Positions 55,443 to 62,438 of a stretch of 64,000 nucleotides of DNA are shown here, piece after piece (position 1 is the first letter of the stretch; each line of letters begins with the position of its first letter). Made by a program: the position numbers and the translations under genes. The DNA is from Verrucomicrobiales bacterium (GTDB lineage: Bacteria; Verrucomicrobiota; Verrucomicrobiia; Verrucomicrobiales; DEV007). The stretch lies in the NCBI GenBank assembly GCA_029213195.1, contig JARGNI010000005.1, positions 1-64,000 of the forward strand, written 5' to 3'. The notes under the pieces were generated by a model that saw only the letters and a list, made by a program, of their open reading frames with translations, was not told the DNA's origin and did not search any database.

Positions 55443-56063
55443 TTACTCTGGATCCCCCGCCGACTCTGCTGGAGCTTCCCCGCCCTCCTCGCCGGCAGCG
55501 CCCTCCTCAGGCTTCGAACCGGGAGCGCTCGTTGCGGCAGGCTTGACTTGCATCCCCGCTTCGACAGCCAGCTTGTAGGTGGCCTCGGTGATATCGACAT
55601 TCGAAGAAAACGTAAACACAGGAGGAGTCACTTTCATGATCACGACATCGAGACCCCGCTCGGCGGCCGCATCCTTCGCGATGGGCTCCAGCTTGATTCG
55701 AAACTCGTTGATCATTCTCACTCTCTCTTGGGCCAGAGACTGCTCGGCCTGGGTTTTCAGCCTCGCAAACTCGGAATTGAGTTGCTGACTCGTAGCCCGG
55801 ATCTGGCGGAGCTGCTGCTCGGAAGGATTTTCACCCGCTGCCCGCTGGACTCCATTCATTTCCGTCTGAAGCTGAGCCTGGGTTTTCTGAAGATCCTGGG
55901 CCAATCGTTTTTGCAAAGCTGCCAGCTCGACGCGAACCTGTTCTTCGATTCCAAGTTGTCGAGCCACTGCATCGATATCGAGGATGGCCACGCCCCCTCC
56001 TTCAGAAAAGGCGACCTGGTGAAAAGCGAAAACAAGAGCGAGGACGAAAAAAACAGATTTCAT
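55443..56063 (-). CDS. OmpH/Skp-family periplasmic chaperone
   Basis: 206 residues from ATG 56063 (MKSVFFVLALVFAF); an upstream Met adds 7 residues of non-signal sequence. The signal peptide ends near VAFSEGG. The mature part starts with the strand VAILDIDAVARQLG, then a long charged coiled coil (about 45-125, ELAALQKRLAQDLQKTQAQL) and the closing YKLAVEAGM segment. This is the Skp jellyfish plan, which holds unfolded outer-membrane proteins. The acidic Ala/Glu/Pro tail after residue 180 is extra. It is divergent from the FIST gene. Confidence 0.85.
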   Translation of the reverse strand: MKSVFFVLALVFAFHQVAFSEGGGVAILDIDAVARQLGIEEQVRVELAALQKRLAQDLQKTQAQLQTEMNGVQRAAGENPSEQQLRQIRATSQQLNSEFARLKTQAEQSLAQERVRMINEFRIKLEPIAKDAAAERGLDVVIMKVTPPVFTFSSNVDITEATYKLAVEAGMQVKPAATSAPGSKPEEGAAGEEGGEAPAESAGDPE

Positions 56064-56248
56064 AACCATAGCGGACCAAAGCAATCCGGGGCCGGGACGG
56101 TAGAACAGAAACCCTTGTCGCGTCCAGTGATTTCAAATCCCTTTTCAGCGCCGATATTCCTGCGCTTCTTCCCTCCATAGTCCCCAGCCTCGAAACGTCT
56201 ATCCTTGGGAGACTCCTCTTTCCCTGCTCCCCTTTCCCTCTCCAATCG

Positions 56249-57406
56249 ATGACTGAATCTCCCCCATCTGCCGTTTCCTGCCTGCTTCCCGGCCCTCTGG
56301 ATTCTGGGCTGATGAAGGAAGCGCTCGAGGATGCGAGGGAGAAGCTCGCCGCCCCGCCTGATCTCGCGATCTGTTTTGTCAGCTCCGATTTCCGAAAATC
56401 CCTGCCCGACCTCATCGAGCACTTCCAGATCGATGGACACGCCACCACCCTCGTCGGGGCTTCGGCATCCGGGCTCCTTGGTGTGGGTCAGGAATCGGAA
56501 AATCAAACGGGGATCAGCTTCCTGCTCCTGCGCCTTCCTGGCGTCGAGATCACGCGAGAGAGCGATTTCTCCTCGAGGCCACGCCGCTCGACTCCGCCCC
56601 CTGCAGGTGCGATCGTGCTGGCGCATCCATTTCGAAGTTCCGCAGGTGAAATGACGACCTCGCTCCAGGAGAGGTTTCCTCGAACTCCGGTCCTCGGAGG
56701 ACAGATTTCCGGAGGTCCCGAGCTCGATGACCTGTTTCTTTTCACCGAAGAAGGAATCTCGCGCGAACCCATGCTGACGATCACCTTCTCCGGTGCGATC
56801 CGAATGGAGCCACTCGTCGCTCAAGCCTGCCGCCCGATCGGAGAGCCCCTCATTGTCACCGGAGCGCAGGGAACTTCCCTGACGTCTATCGCATCACGGA
56901 AACCACTTCAGGTTCTCGAAGACGCCTTCACCGAATTGACTCTCCGCGATCAGGAAACAGCCCAGGGAAACATCTTTGCCGGCGTTGCGATCGAGGAAGA
57001 ACGGGAAGAGTTTACTTCCGGCGACTTCCTGATCCGCCCGATTCTCAGCGCCGATCTGGATCGCGGCGAGCTGGAACTCTCCTCCCCTACCCGAGTGGGT
57101 CAGACGCTTCAGTTTCAACTTCGTTCTCCTGCCGTCGCGACGGAAACGCTGAAAGCGGAATGCGATCACCTCTTCGAAGCTCATGGAAAGCCATTCGCCT
57201 CACTTCTCTTTGCGGGTCGAGAACGCGGGGTCGAGCTGTTTGGGGAAGACAATCACGACATCAACATCTTCGAAAACAACTTCGGGTCCCTTCCCGTTGC
57301 GGGGATCTTCGGGAGTGGCGAGATCGGTCCCGCTGGAAATCGGCTTTTCCATCATGACCATTCGTTCTGCGGGGCGCTCTTCTATCCGCAGGAAAACGCC
57401 GACTAG
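56249..57406 (+). CDS. FIST domain protein (putative small-ligand sensor)
   Basis: 385 residues with no membrane segment. The FIST N-terminal domain covers about 20-200 (LAICFVSSDF, TTLVGASASGLLG, VLGGQISGG) and the FIST C-terminal domain about 215-375, with an ACRPIGEPLIVTGAQG start and a SLLFAGRERGVELFGEDNHD segment near the end, closed by GIFGSGEIGP. FIST domains are predicted to sense small ligands such as amino acids. No histidine kinase or chemoreceptor is attached, so it acts alone or with partners encoded elsewhere. Confidence 0.9.
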   Translation: MTESPPSAVSCLLPGPLDSGLMKEALEDAREKLAAPPDLAICFVSSDFRKSLPDLIEHFQIDGHATTLVGASASGLLGVGQESENQTGISFLLLRLPGVEITRESDFSSRPRRSTPPPAGAIVLAHPFRSSAGEMTTSLQERFPRTPVLGGQISGGPELDDLFLFTEEGISREPMLTITFSGAIRMEPLVAQACRPIGEPLIVTGAQGTSLTSIASRKPLQVLEDAFTELTLRDQETAQGNIFAGVAIEEEREEFTSGDFLIRPILSADLDRGELELSSPTRVGQTLQFQLRSPAVATETLKAECDHLFEAHGKPFASLLFAGRERGVELFGEDNHDINIFENNFGSLPVAGIFGSGEIGPAGNRLFHHDHSFCGALFYPQENAD

Positions 57407-57454
57407 GTTCTTGCTCTTCTCAGAGGAGGACCGGTATCCTTCGTCGGATTGATC

Positions 57455-58174
57455 ATGCTGACCGATACCGTGCGCCCCCAGACCGATGCCGAAGCGTGGC
57501 AGTTTCGGAATCGTGTGGAGGCGCTCACTCAATCGATTGAAGAAGCAAAACCGGAAACCAGGCTGGCCGCCTGCGCCTGCATGATCGTTTTCGCCCTCTT
57601 GCTCGTAGCCGGGGCGATCGCCCTCAAGTCGCCGCTCTGGTGGCTGGAGGGGACCACGCCTATCCTCATCGCCCTGGTCGTTTTCAATCTTGCGATCGCC
57701 TATTCCCCGAAGAGTCGATACGAACGCCTGGTCGAGCCTTTCCGAAAGCAGACGGCAGAGGATGCCGAGACAGGGAAGGTCCGCTCGATTCGCGTGCAGG
57801 CGGTCCGTGTCCTCGTGCGCCAATGGCCCCTGGACGGGATCCATTGCCTGATCTTCGACGGGGGGAAAGGACGATACCTTGCCGTCGTCGGCCAACAGTT
57901 CCCAGAAACCCATCGATTCCCTTCGACCGACATCGAAATTCTCTTGGGGACCCGCCATGGAACCCTTCTTACGGTCCTTCATCGAGGCGAGAAATTCGAG
58001 TCGGTGGAGTATGTATCGAGTGAGGACATCCCCCTCGGACCATTGCCCGACCAACCATTCACGGTCTTCGAAGCGGCTGAAAACGCGACGGTCGCACAGT
58101 TGATCGGAACGATCTCGGTCGACACCTATCGGCCCGCGCAAACTACGATGCTAGCTTCGCAAGAGCGGTCTTGA
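57455..58174 (+). CDS. two-helix membrane protein of unknown function
   Basis: 239 residues from ATG 57455 (MLTDTVRPQTD). A helical N-terminus is followed by two membrane segments, CACMIVFALLLVAGAIAL and TTPILIALVVFNLAIAY, and a cytoplasmic C-terminal domain of about 150 residues with a beta-rich look (GIHCLIFDGGKGRYLAVVG). I do not recognise a family. It lies 48 bases after the FIST gene on the same strand. Its last 32 bases overlap the end of the convergent protease gene of the RiPP cluster, so it borders the cluster but is probably not part of it. Confidence 0.65.
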   Translation: MLTDTVRPQTDAEAWQFRNRVEALTQSIEEAKPETRLAACACMIVFALLLVAGAIALKSPLWWLEGTTPILIALVVFNLAIAYSPKSRYERLVEPFRKQTAEDAETGKVRSIRVQAVRVLVRQWPLDGIHCLIFDGGKGRYLAVVGQQFPETHRFPSTDIEILLGTRHGTLLTVLHRGEKFESVEYVSSEDIPLGPLPDQPFTVFEAAENATVAQLIGTISVDTYRPAQTTMLASQERS

Positions 58175-58943
58175 ATTGAGAGGTATTCATCTCCGGAAAG
58201 ACGCTGCGCAAGCGTGCGGCCATGCCCGTGACCTGGGGGCAGGCAAAACTGGTGCCGGTGAAGTTCCTGTTTCCCCCATGGATACTGGGAGCCTCGAGGT
58301 AAATCCCGGAAGCTTCGACCTCGATGCAGTGAAGAGGAGAGAACCGAAACTGCTCCGGGCTTTCGAAATGTTCGAGATCGACCCCGACGACGGAGGAAAG
58401 TCCGGCGGGAAAACCGATGGCATCGGGACGGTTCGCTTTGGCCGCCACGAGAATGACACCCGAATAGTAGGCCCGGTCGGCGATATCGGCGAACTTGTCG
58501 AAATTGAGTTCGGTTCCGAGGCTGAGATTGATGACATCCCATTCCTGGTCAATCGCAAAGTCGAGGGCCGCGAGCAGCCTCTCGGAGCTGGTGTTGTGTT
58601 GAGGACCGAGGACCTGCACACTGTGAATCTCCGCCTCGGGAGCCTGTTGATGAATGAGAAAGGCGTTGGCCGTCCCGTGATCGAGCACATCCTCGCCCTG
58701 AGCGCGCTCGACGACACGGGCGTCGTTTCCCGATCCGATCACTTCGTAGTTGGCGACCACCTTCCCGTCGAGATCGGGATGATGAGACGCCACTCCGGAA
58801 TCAAGCAGACCGACTTTGACGCCGTTGCCGTTGCCTTTTGAAAAGCACTCACGCAGGCGCCCTCCATCGATGAGATCGAGGAAGCGGATCGGCTCCCTGC
58901 TGGGAGTTTGAGGAGGAAAAACAGCCGCGGGATCAGCCTGCAT
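58143..58943 (-). CDS. subtilisin-like (S8) protease of the RiPP cluster
   Basis: 266 residues from ATG 58943, overlapping the preceding TAA by one base (TAATG). The triad is in order: Asp48 in VKVGLLDSG, His89 in VLDHGTANAF, Ser232 in FTGTSFACPQVTGMAA, with Asn171 in AKANRPDAIGFPAG as oxyanion residue. The domain is compact, with no signal peptide, prodomain or membrane anchor, so it should work in the cytoplasm. In a RiPP operon a stand-alone S8 protease most likely removes the leader from the precursor, which fits the exporter's lack of a C39 peptidase domain. It is the last gene of the operon. Confidence 0.85.
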   Translation of the reverse strand: MQADPAAVFPPQTPSREPIRFLDLIDGGRLRECFSKGNGNGVKVGLLDSGVASHHPDLDGKVVANYEVIGSGNDARVVERAQGEDVLDHGTANAFLIHQQAPEAEIHSVQVLGPQHNTSSERLLAALDFAIDQEWDVINLSLGTELNFDKFADIADRAYYSGVILVAAKANRPDAIGFPAGLSSVVGVDLEHFESPEQFRFSPLHCIEVEASGIYLEAPSIHGGNRNFTGTSFACPQVTGMAARLRSVFPEMNTSQFKTALAKLAS

Positions 58944-60148
58944 TACCAACCTCCCGTTCCGAGTTGATTCGCCCAGGCCGCCCACTCGCGCTGTTCGTAC
59001 TCCTTTTCGATCTCCTTGTCCTCCTTGCGGAAGTAGTCCCAGGCTTCCTCGAACTCGTGGATGTGCTTCCCTGGGCAATCGAGGAGTTTCTGAAACCATT
59101 CCGGATCCGTGAGCTCGTAGCGACGAACCGCGCGGGGGGCATTTTCACGAAATTCCTTTCGAAAGGAGGGGTCTGCGATCCGCCCCATCAAGGCTCTTTG
59201 GAAGCTGCGGAATCCGGCGAACTCGGGTGCCATCGGGTCGGGAGCCGGCACGGTCCGGGAAGGGCTCTCGACGGGGAGATACTCGGGGGCCTCGGCCGGG
59301 CGATGGGTGTAGAAGATCTCGCGGGCTTTTCGGATGTCCGTCATGACCGAGGAAAAAGGATTGAGCTTGCTGTCTCGCTCGAGAATCACGATCCGCGTGT
59401 TCTCCGCTCGCCGGACCGCTTCGTCGAAGAGCGGCCAGACCTCGTCCATGACGGGCGCGGAGTGACTGTCTTCCCACCGTCCATCCGGCAACTGGTGCCC
59501 TCCCGCGAGATGCATCTGCGAGACTCGATCCATGGGAAGTCGGTCAAAGAACTCGATGGGATCGTATCCGTGGTTCCGGGAATTGTTGAAGACGTTCGTA
59601 ACATCGAGGAGGAGCGTGCAATCGGTTTCCTCGCAGATTCGCCGGAGAAAGTCGGCCTCGCTCAGGGTGCCATGAGGGACGGGAAAGGCATAGGTCACAT
59701 TCTCCAGGGCAAAAGGTCGCCCGAGACGGCGACGGGTTTCATAGTAGTTCCGTTTCACCCATTGCACCGCGACCTCTTCGAAAGGGAGGGAGAGAAACAT
59801 GGTCAGATCGTTCCCGTCGACCCGATGAAAGGCGAGATGCTCGGAGAAAACCTCGATAGCATGTTCGCGAAGAAAGCGATCCGTCGCCTTCAGATAGACG
59901 TCGTCGAGCTCTCCCACGGTCCCGATCGAGAGGCTGAGTCCATGGGCGACACAGGGAAAGCGGGCCAGAGCGTTGTGGAGCAATCGCTCGTCAGGATCGC
60001 TGTAAATGCGACGTTCGCGGACGATGTAGTCTTCGGTGGAGAGTTCGAGCAGATCGATTTCGGATCGATGAGCCACCGCCTCCTCGTGCACGTTGAAACG
60101 GTAGGCCAGGCCTACGCCGTAGGGGGTTTGATGCAGAGAGGATGCCAT
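58943..60148 (-). CDS. DUF692/MNIO iron enzyme with C-terminal extension
   Basis: 401 residues from ATG 60148 (MASSLHQTPYGVGLAYR); the upstream frame lacks family sequence. Residues of about 10-285 follow the DUF692 TIM-barrel plan with metal ligands in order: VAHGLSLSIG, VFSEHLAFHRVDGND, ENVTYAFP, LLLDVTNVFNNSRNHGYDP, QMHLAGGHQ, EDSHSAPVMDEVWPLF and IVILERDSK. MNIO enzymes use two or three non-haem irons to modify RiPP precursors, mainly at Cys, also at Asn or Asp. Residues of about 310-375 add a helical domain (FQRALMGRIADPSFRKEF, ELTDPEWFQKLLD) resembling separate partner proteins. It lies 208 bases after the precursor gene. Confidence 0.85.
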   Translation of the reverse strand: MASSLHQTPYGVGLAYRFNVHEEAVAHRSEIDLLELSTEDYIVRERRIYSDPDERLLHNALARFPCVAHGLSLSIGTVGELDDVYLKATDRFLREHAIEVFSEHLAFHRVDGNDLTMFLSLPFEEVAVQWVKRNYYETRRRLGRPFALENVTYAFPVPHGTLSEADFLRRICEETDCTLLLDVTNVFNNSRNHGYDPIEFFDRLPMDRVSQMHLAGGHQLPDGRWEDSHSAPVMDEVWPLFDEAVRRAENTRIVILERDSKLNPFSSVMTDIRKAREIFYTHRPAEAPEYLPVESPSRTVPAPDPMAPEFAGFRSFQRALMGRIADPSFRKEFRENAPRAVRRYELTDPEWFQKLLDCPGKHIHEFEEAWDYFRKEDKEIEKEYEQREWAAWANQLGTGGW

Positions 60149-60181
60149 GACAGAAAAGGAAGGAGGGGAAAAGGGATAGGA

Positions 60182-60237
60182 CAGGGTCAGGTGTTCGACC
60201 CAACAGGGTGACGCGGGGCAGCAGACAGGGTCAGGTG
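60182..60237. repeat. 14-bp direct repeat in the RiPP operon leader of the MNIO gene
   Basis: GACAGGGTCAGGTG occurs at 60180-60193 and again near 60222-60235, with a partial third copy (ACAGGGTGA) between. The repeats lie in the long untranslated stretch between the precursor stop and the MNIO start. Function unknown. Confidence 0.5.
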
Positions 60238-60356
60238 AGCGATCAAACCGGGTGGTCGACAGCAATCGAGGAGAGAAAGAGATCCGAACCGCCGAGGGTG
60301 CACCAGGGAAACAGCACCAAGGCGATCGGATGAAACCTTCTGACAGCGTTCATCGA

Positions 60357-60695
60357 TTACCAGCGACGGCAGGAGTTGCGCCAGCAATTGCGTCTCCAGC
60401 AGTTGCTGAAGTAATTACGTCGCCAGCACCAACCGTGGGCTTCGACATCGGCGCGCTCTTCAGTCGGTGTTTCGCAGCTGCCACTTTCGTTTCCGGAAGT
60501 GTAGATTTGAATCACGACCTGACCACCCGTTCCCGGGACCGTCATTTGCGGCGCAGGGCCAACGGGTGATGGGGCTGGGCCGACTCCGACCTCCCCGAGC
60601 TTTTGTTTAATCTCCTCTGCCGGGATCATCTTGTCATCAAGCTGATCGTCCGCGACATCGTAGAACTTTCCGTCACTACTTCTTAGTATTGCCAT
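60357..60695 (-). CDS. RiPP precursor peptide with Trp/Arg/Asn/Cys-repeat core
   Basis: 112 residues from ATG 60695. The leader (about 1-65) begins MAILRSSDGKFYDVADDQLD and has an amphipathic PAEEIKQKLGEVG helix, then a Gly/Pro-rich hinge and a hydrophobic VVIQIYTSGN strand. An acidic stretch (about 70-86) precedes the C-terminal core, residues 88-112. The core contains repeated units: WCWRRN, YFSNCWRRN, CWRNS and CRRW, with four Cys, five Trp and seven Arg in 25 residues. This composition cannot be a normal folded domain and matches a peptide awaiting modification. The genes around it are a radical SAM maturase, an MNIO and a protease. The frame extends 78 bases upstream, less credibly. Confidence 0.82.
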   Translation of the reverse strand: MAILRSSDGKFYDVADDQLDDKMIPAEEIKQKLGEVGVGPAPSPVGPAPQMTVPGTGGQVVIQIYTSGNESGSCETPTEERADVEAHGWCWRRNYFSNCWRRNCWRNSCRRW

Positions 60696-60731
60696 TGGTT
60701 TTCTTGGTTTAGTTTTGGTTTGGGTTCTTGT

Positions 60732-60763
60732 CAGGGCACAGCAAGGCACCAGGCCTCGCCCTG
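60732..60763. repeat. hairpin between the radical SAM and precursor genes
   Basis: CAGGGC at 60732-60737 pairs with GCCCTG at 60758-60763, with an inner AGGC/GCCT pairing. No T-run follows, so it is not a terminator. It lies between the maturase stop (60780) and the precursor start (60695) and could stabilise a precursor-specific mRNA. Confidence 0.45.
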
Positions 60764-60779
60764 CGACCGACAAAAGGGA

Positions 60780-62066
60780 TTAAAGGGATCTACCGTCCTC
60801 GGCTGGGTGCGCTTGCTCGAGAATGGGGGAGATCCGGTCGTGGAGTTCGAGGTCGCTCTCCATGTCTTCGAGAACGATCTGCATCGGCATTTGCACCGTC
60901 GAGATGCACTGGTGTGTTTCGGTAGAATCGAAGCTGCCGTTTTCGTAGTACTTGTTGGAGGGCGAAGCCCCCCCGCAGTAGTCGTAGAACTCACAGGTCT
61001 CGGCACACTTGCGGTTTCCTGCTTCGATATCGGTGAGCACCTTTTGAAAGGCCTCGTTCACCGTGGCATCGAAGAGGGACCCACTGATCAAGTTTCCGAA
61101 ATTGAAGGATCCATACTTCTCGGTAGGCTGCCCGAGAAGTTCCGGAGAGAATGAAGAGAAATTCCCGAAGCAATCGACATTGACCATCCCGAAAGGATCG
61201 GCCTCCTGGTTGTAGTAGTTGCCGCTGGGATCCGAGCACCAACCAGGCTCGAGGATATTGCGTTCGGCATTCTGGAACTCTCGAACATTCAGGGGAAAGC
61301 CGTCGGCCTTGTTTCTCTCGTAGAAGCGTTTCAGGAAAGAGTAGACTCGTTCGTGTCCCCCTTCCTTCCCGAGAGAGGAGGTTTCGTTGGCGCCTTCGAC
61401 CTCCTCGATGTTGAAGCCAATCCCAGTGATCCCGTTCTCTCGATAGAAGTCGTAGATCTCGTCGGGATGATCGATGGAGACATCGGAAATCACCGTGATC
61501 ACCCCGAAAGGAACTTCGTTCCGCTTCAGCGTTTCAAGACCTCGCATTGTCTTGTCGAAGGTCCCCTCCCCTTTCCGCGTCTTGCGATGGTGATCGTGAA
61601 TCGCCTGAGGACCGTCGACGCTGAGACCGACTTCGACTTCGTGCTCTTTCAGGAAGTCGCACCACTTGTCGGTAAGTAGTGTTCCATTGGTTTGGACCGA
61701 GTGGATCACGTAGTCCTTTGCCTGAGGATTGCGGTTGATGATTTCAAACGCCTTTTCGTACCACGAGATCGGAACCGCGAGCGGTTCGCCGGCATGCCAA
61801 AGGAGACTGAACGGCGACTGGACAAGGCCACTGTCCCAAACCTTGTCCATGATCGTTTCGAGAACCTCGAAATCCATCCGCCGGGTGTCGGTTCGGTTCG
61901 GCAAATAGCAGTAGTCGCAATTGATGTTGCAGAACGGACTCGGTTGGATCACGAGCAGACCGAGAGCGAGTCTGTCCGAGTTCTGGGGAGTGAGCTTCGG
62001 AATATCGGAAGGCGCTCCGCGAAGCGAGGCGGAAGAGGTCGAGATGGGGTCGATGGCGAGGGTCAT
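60780..62066 (-). CDS. radical SAM/SPASM peptide maturase (GrrM-like)
   Basis: 428 residues. The radical SAM cluster is CNINCDYC (Cys46, Cys50, Cys53) inside VIQPSPFCNINCDYCYLPNR, followed by LLWHAGEPLAVP, SVQTNGTLLTDKW and VGLSVDGPQAIHDHHRKTR. The C-terminal SPASM region supplies further Cys ligands in EPGWCSDP, NVDCFGNFSS and KCAETCEFYDYCGG, then ETHQC. The CYLPNR and WHAGEPL context matches maturases of the GRRM/cyclophane-forming group, which link an aromatic ring to a side chain two residues later. The adjacent precursor has W-R-N, F-S-N and W-R-R triplets. It overlaps no neighbour; the precursor follows after 84 bases. Confidence 0.9.
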   Translation of the reverse strand: MTLAIDPISTSSASLRGAPSDIPKLTPQNSDRLALGLLVIQPSPFCNINCDYCYLPNRTDTRRMDFEVLETIMDKVWDSGLVQSPFSLLWHAGEPLAVPISWYEKAFEIINRNPQAKDYVIHSVQTNGTLLTDKWCDFLKEHEVEVGLSVDGPQAIHDHHRKTRKGEGTFDKTMRGLETLKRNEVPFGVITVISDVSIDHPDEIYDFYRENGITGIGFNIEEVEGANETSSLGKEGGHERVYSFLKRFYERNKADGFPLNVREFQNAERNILEPGWCSDPSGNYYNQEADPFGMVNVDCFGNFSSFSPELLGQPTEKYGSFNFGNLISGSLFDATVNEAFQKVLTDIEAGNRKCAETCEFYDYCGGASPSNKYYENGSFDSTETHQCISTVQMPMQIVLEDMESDLELHDRISPILEQAHPAEDGRSL

Positions 62067-62119
62067 GATGAAGGTCCGACGATTAGCATTTCTAATGTAT
62101 GGAAACTTTCGGAATCTTT

Positions 62120-62287
62120 TTACTTATCCAGATCCGAGTGGACTTCGAATCGCCGGGGAGTGGTTTTTTCCTGCTCGGCGAGCTTGCGATATTTCCGAGC
62201 CACCTCGATGCGATGAGCGATCGGGAGGCGAGCACGGAGAGCTTTTCGAACCGACTGGATTCGATAATCGAGAGGAGAGGATTTCAT
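62120..62287 (-). CDS. small basic protein at the head of the RiPP operon, 55 aa
   Basis: ATG 62287 to TAA 62120. The product begins MKSSPLDYRIQSVRKAL, continues LPIAHRIEVARKYRKLAEQE and ends PRRFEVHSDLDK. It is highly basic and helical, with no Cys or Trp, so it is not a second precursor of the same kind. It lies 53 bases upstream of the maturase with no terminator between, so it is probably the first gene of the operon. It might be a regulator, an immunity factor or a maturation partner; I cannot choose. No family recognised. Confidence 0.55.
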   Translation of the reverse strand: MKSSPLDYRIQSVRKALRARLPIAHRIEVARKYRKLAEQEKTTPRRFEVHSDLDK

Positions 62288-62438
62288 GATTTGTCAGGAG
62301 GTTGAGGATCTGGAGGGCTCCCTCGGAAAGTCGAATCGAACTGAATAAACACTGGCTCTGATTCGTTTCTCCGAAGACGCTATGTAGAGAAGGACGCGCC
62401 TCTCCTGCGGCTTATGCGAAACGAAACGACAATCCTTG
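62288..62438. promoter_or_regulatory. divergent promoter region of the RiPP cluster
   Basis: The 151 bases separate the operon on the minus strand from the ABC exporter on the plus strand. Both promoters should lie here. A TATGTA near 62382-62387 could be a plus-strand -10, but I see no clear -35 element and no known operator. Confidence 0.4.

Noticed and set aside
58964-60211. A 415-codon plus-strand frame opposite the MNIO gene
   Set aside because: The minus-strand frame has the full DUF692 motif set; the reverse frame has none.
62099-62305. A 68-codon plus-strand frame upstream of the ABC exporter
   Set aside because: It is opposite the 55-residue minus-strand gene, whose composition and position in the operon are more credible.
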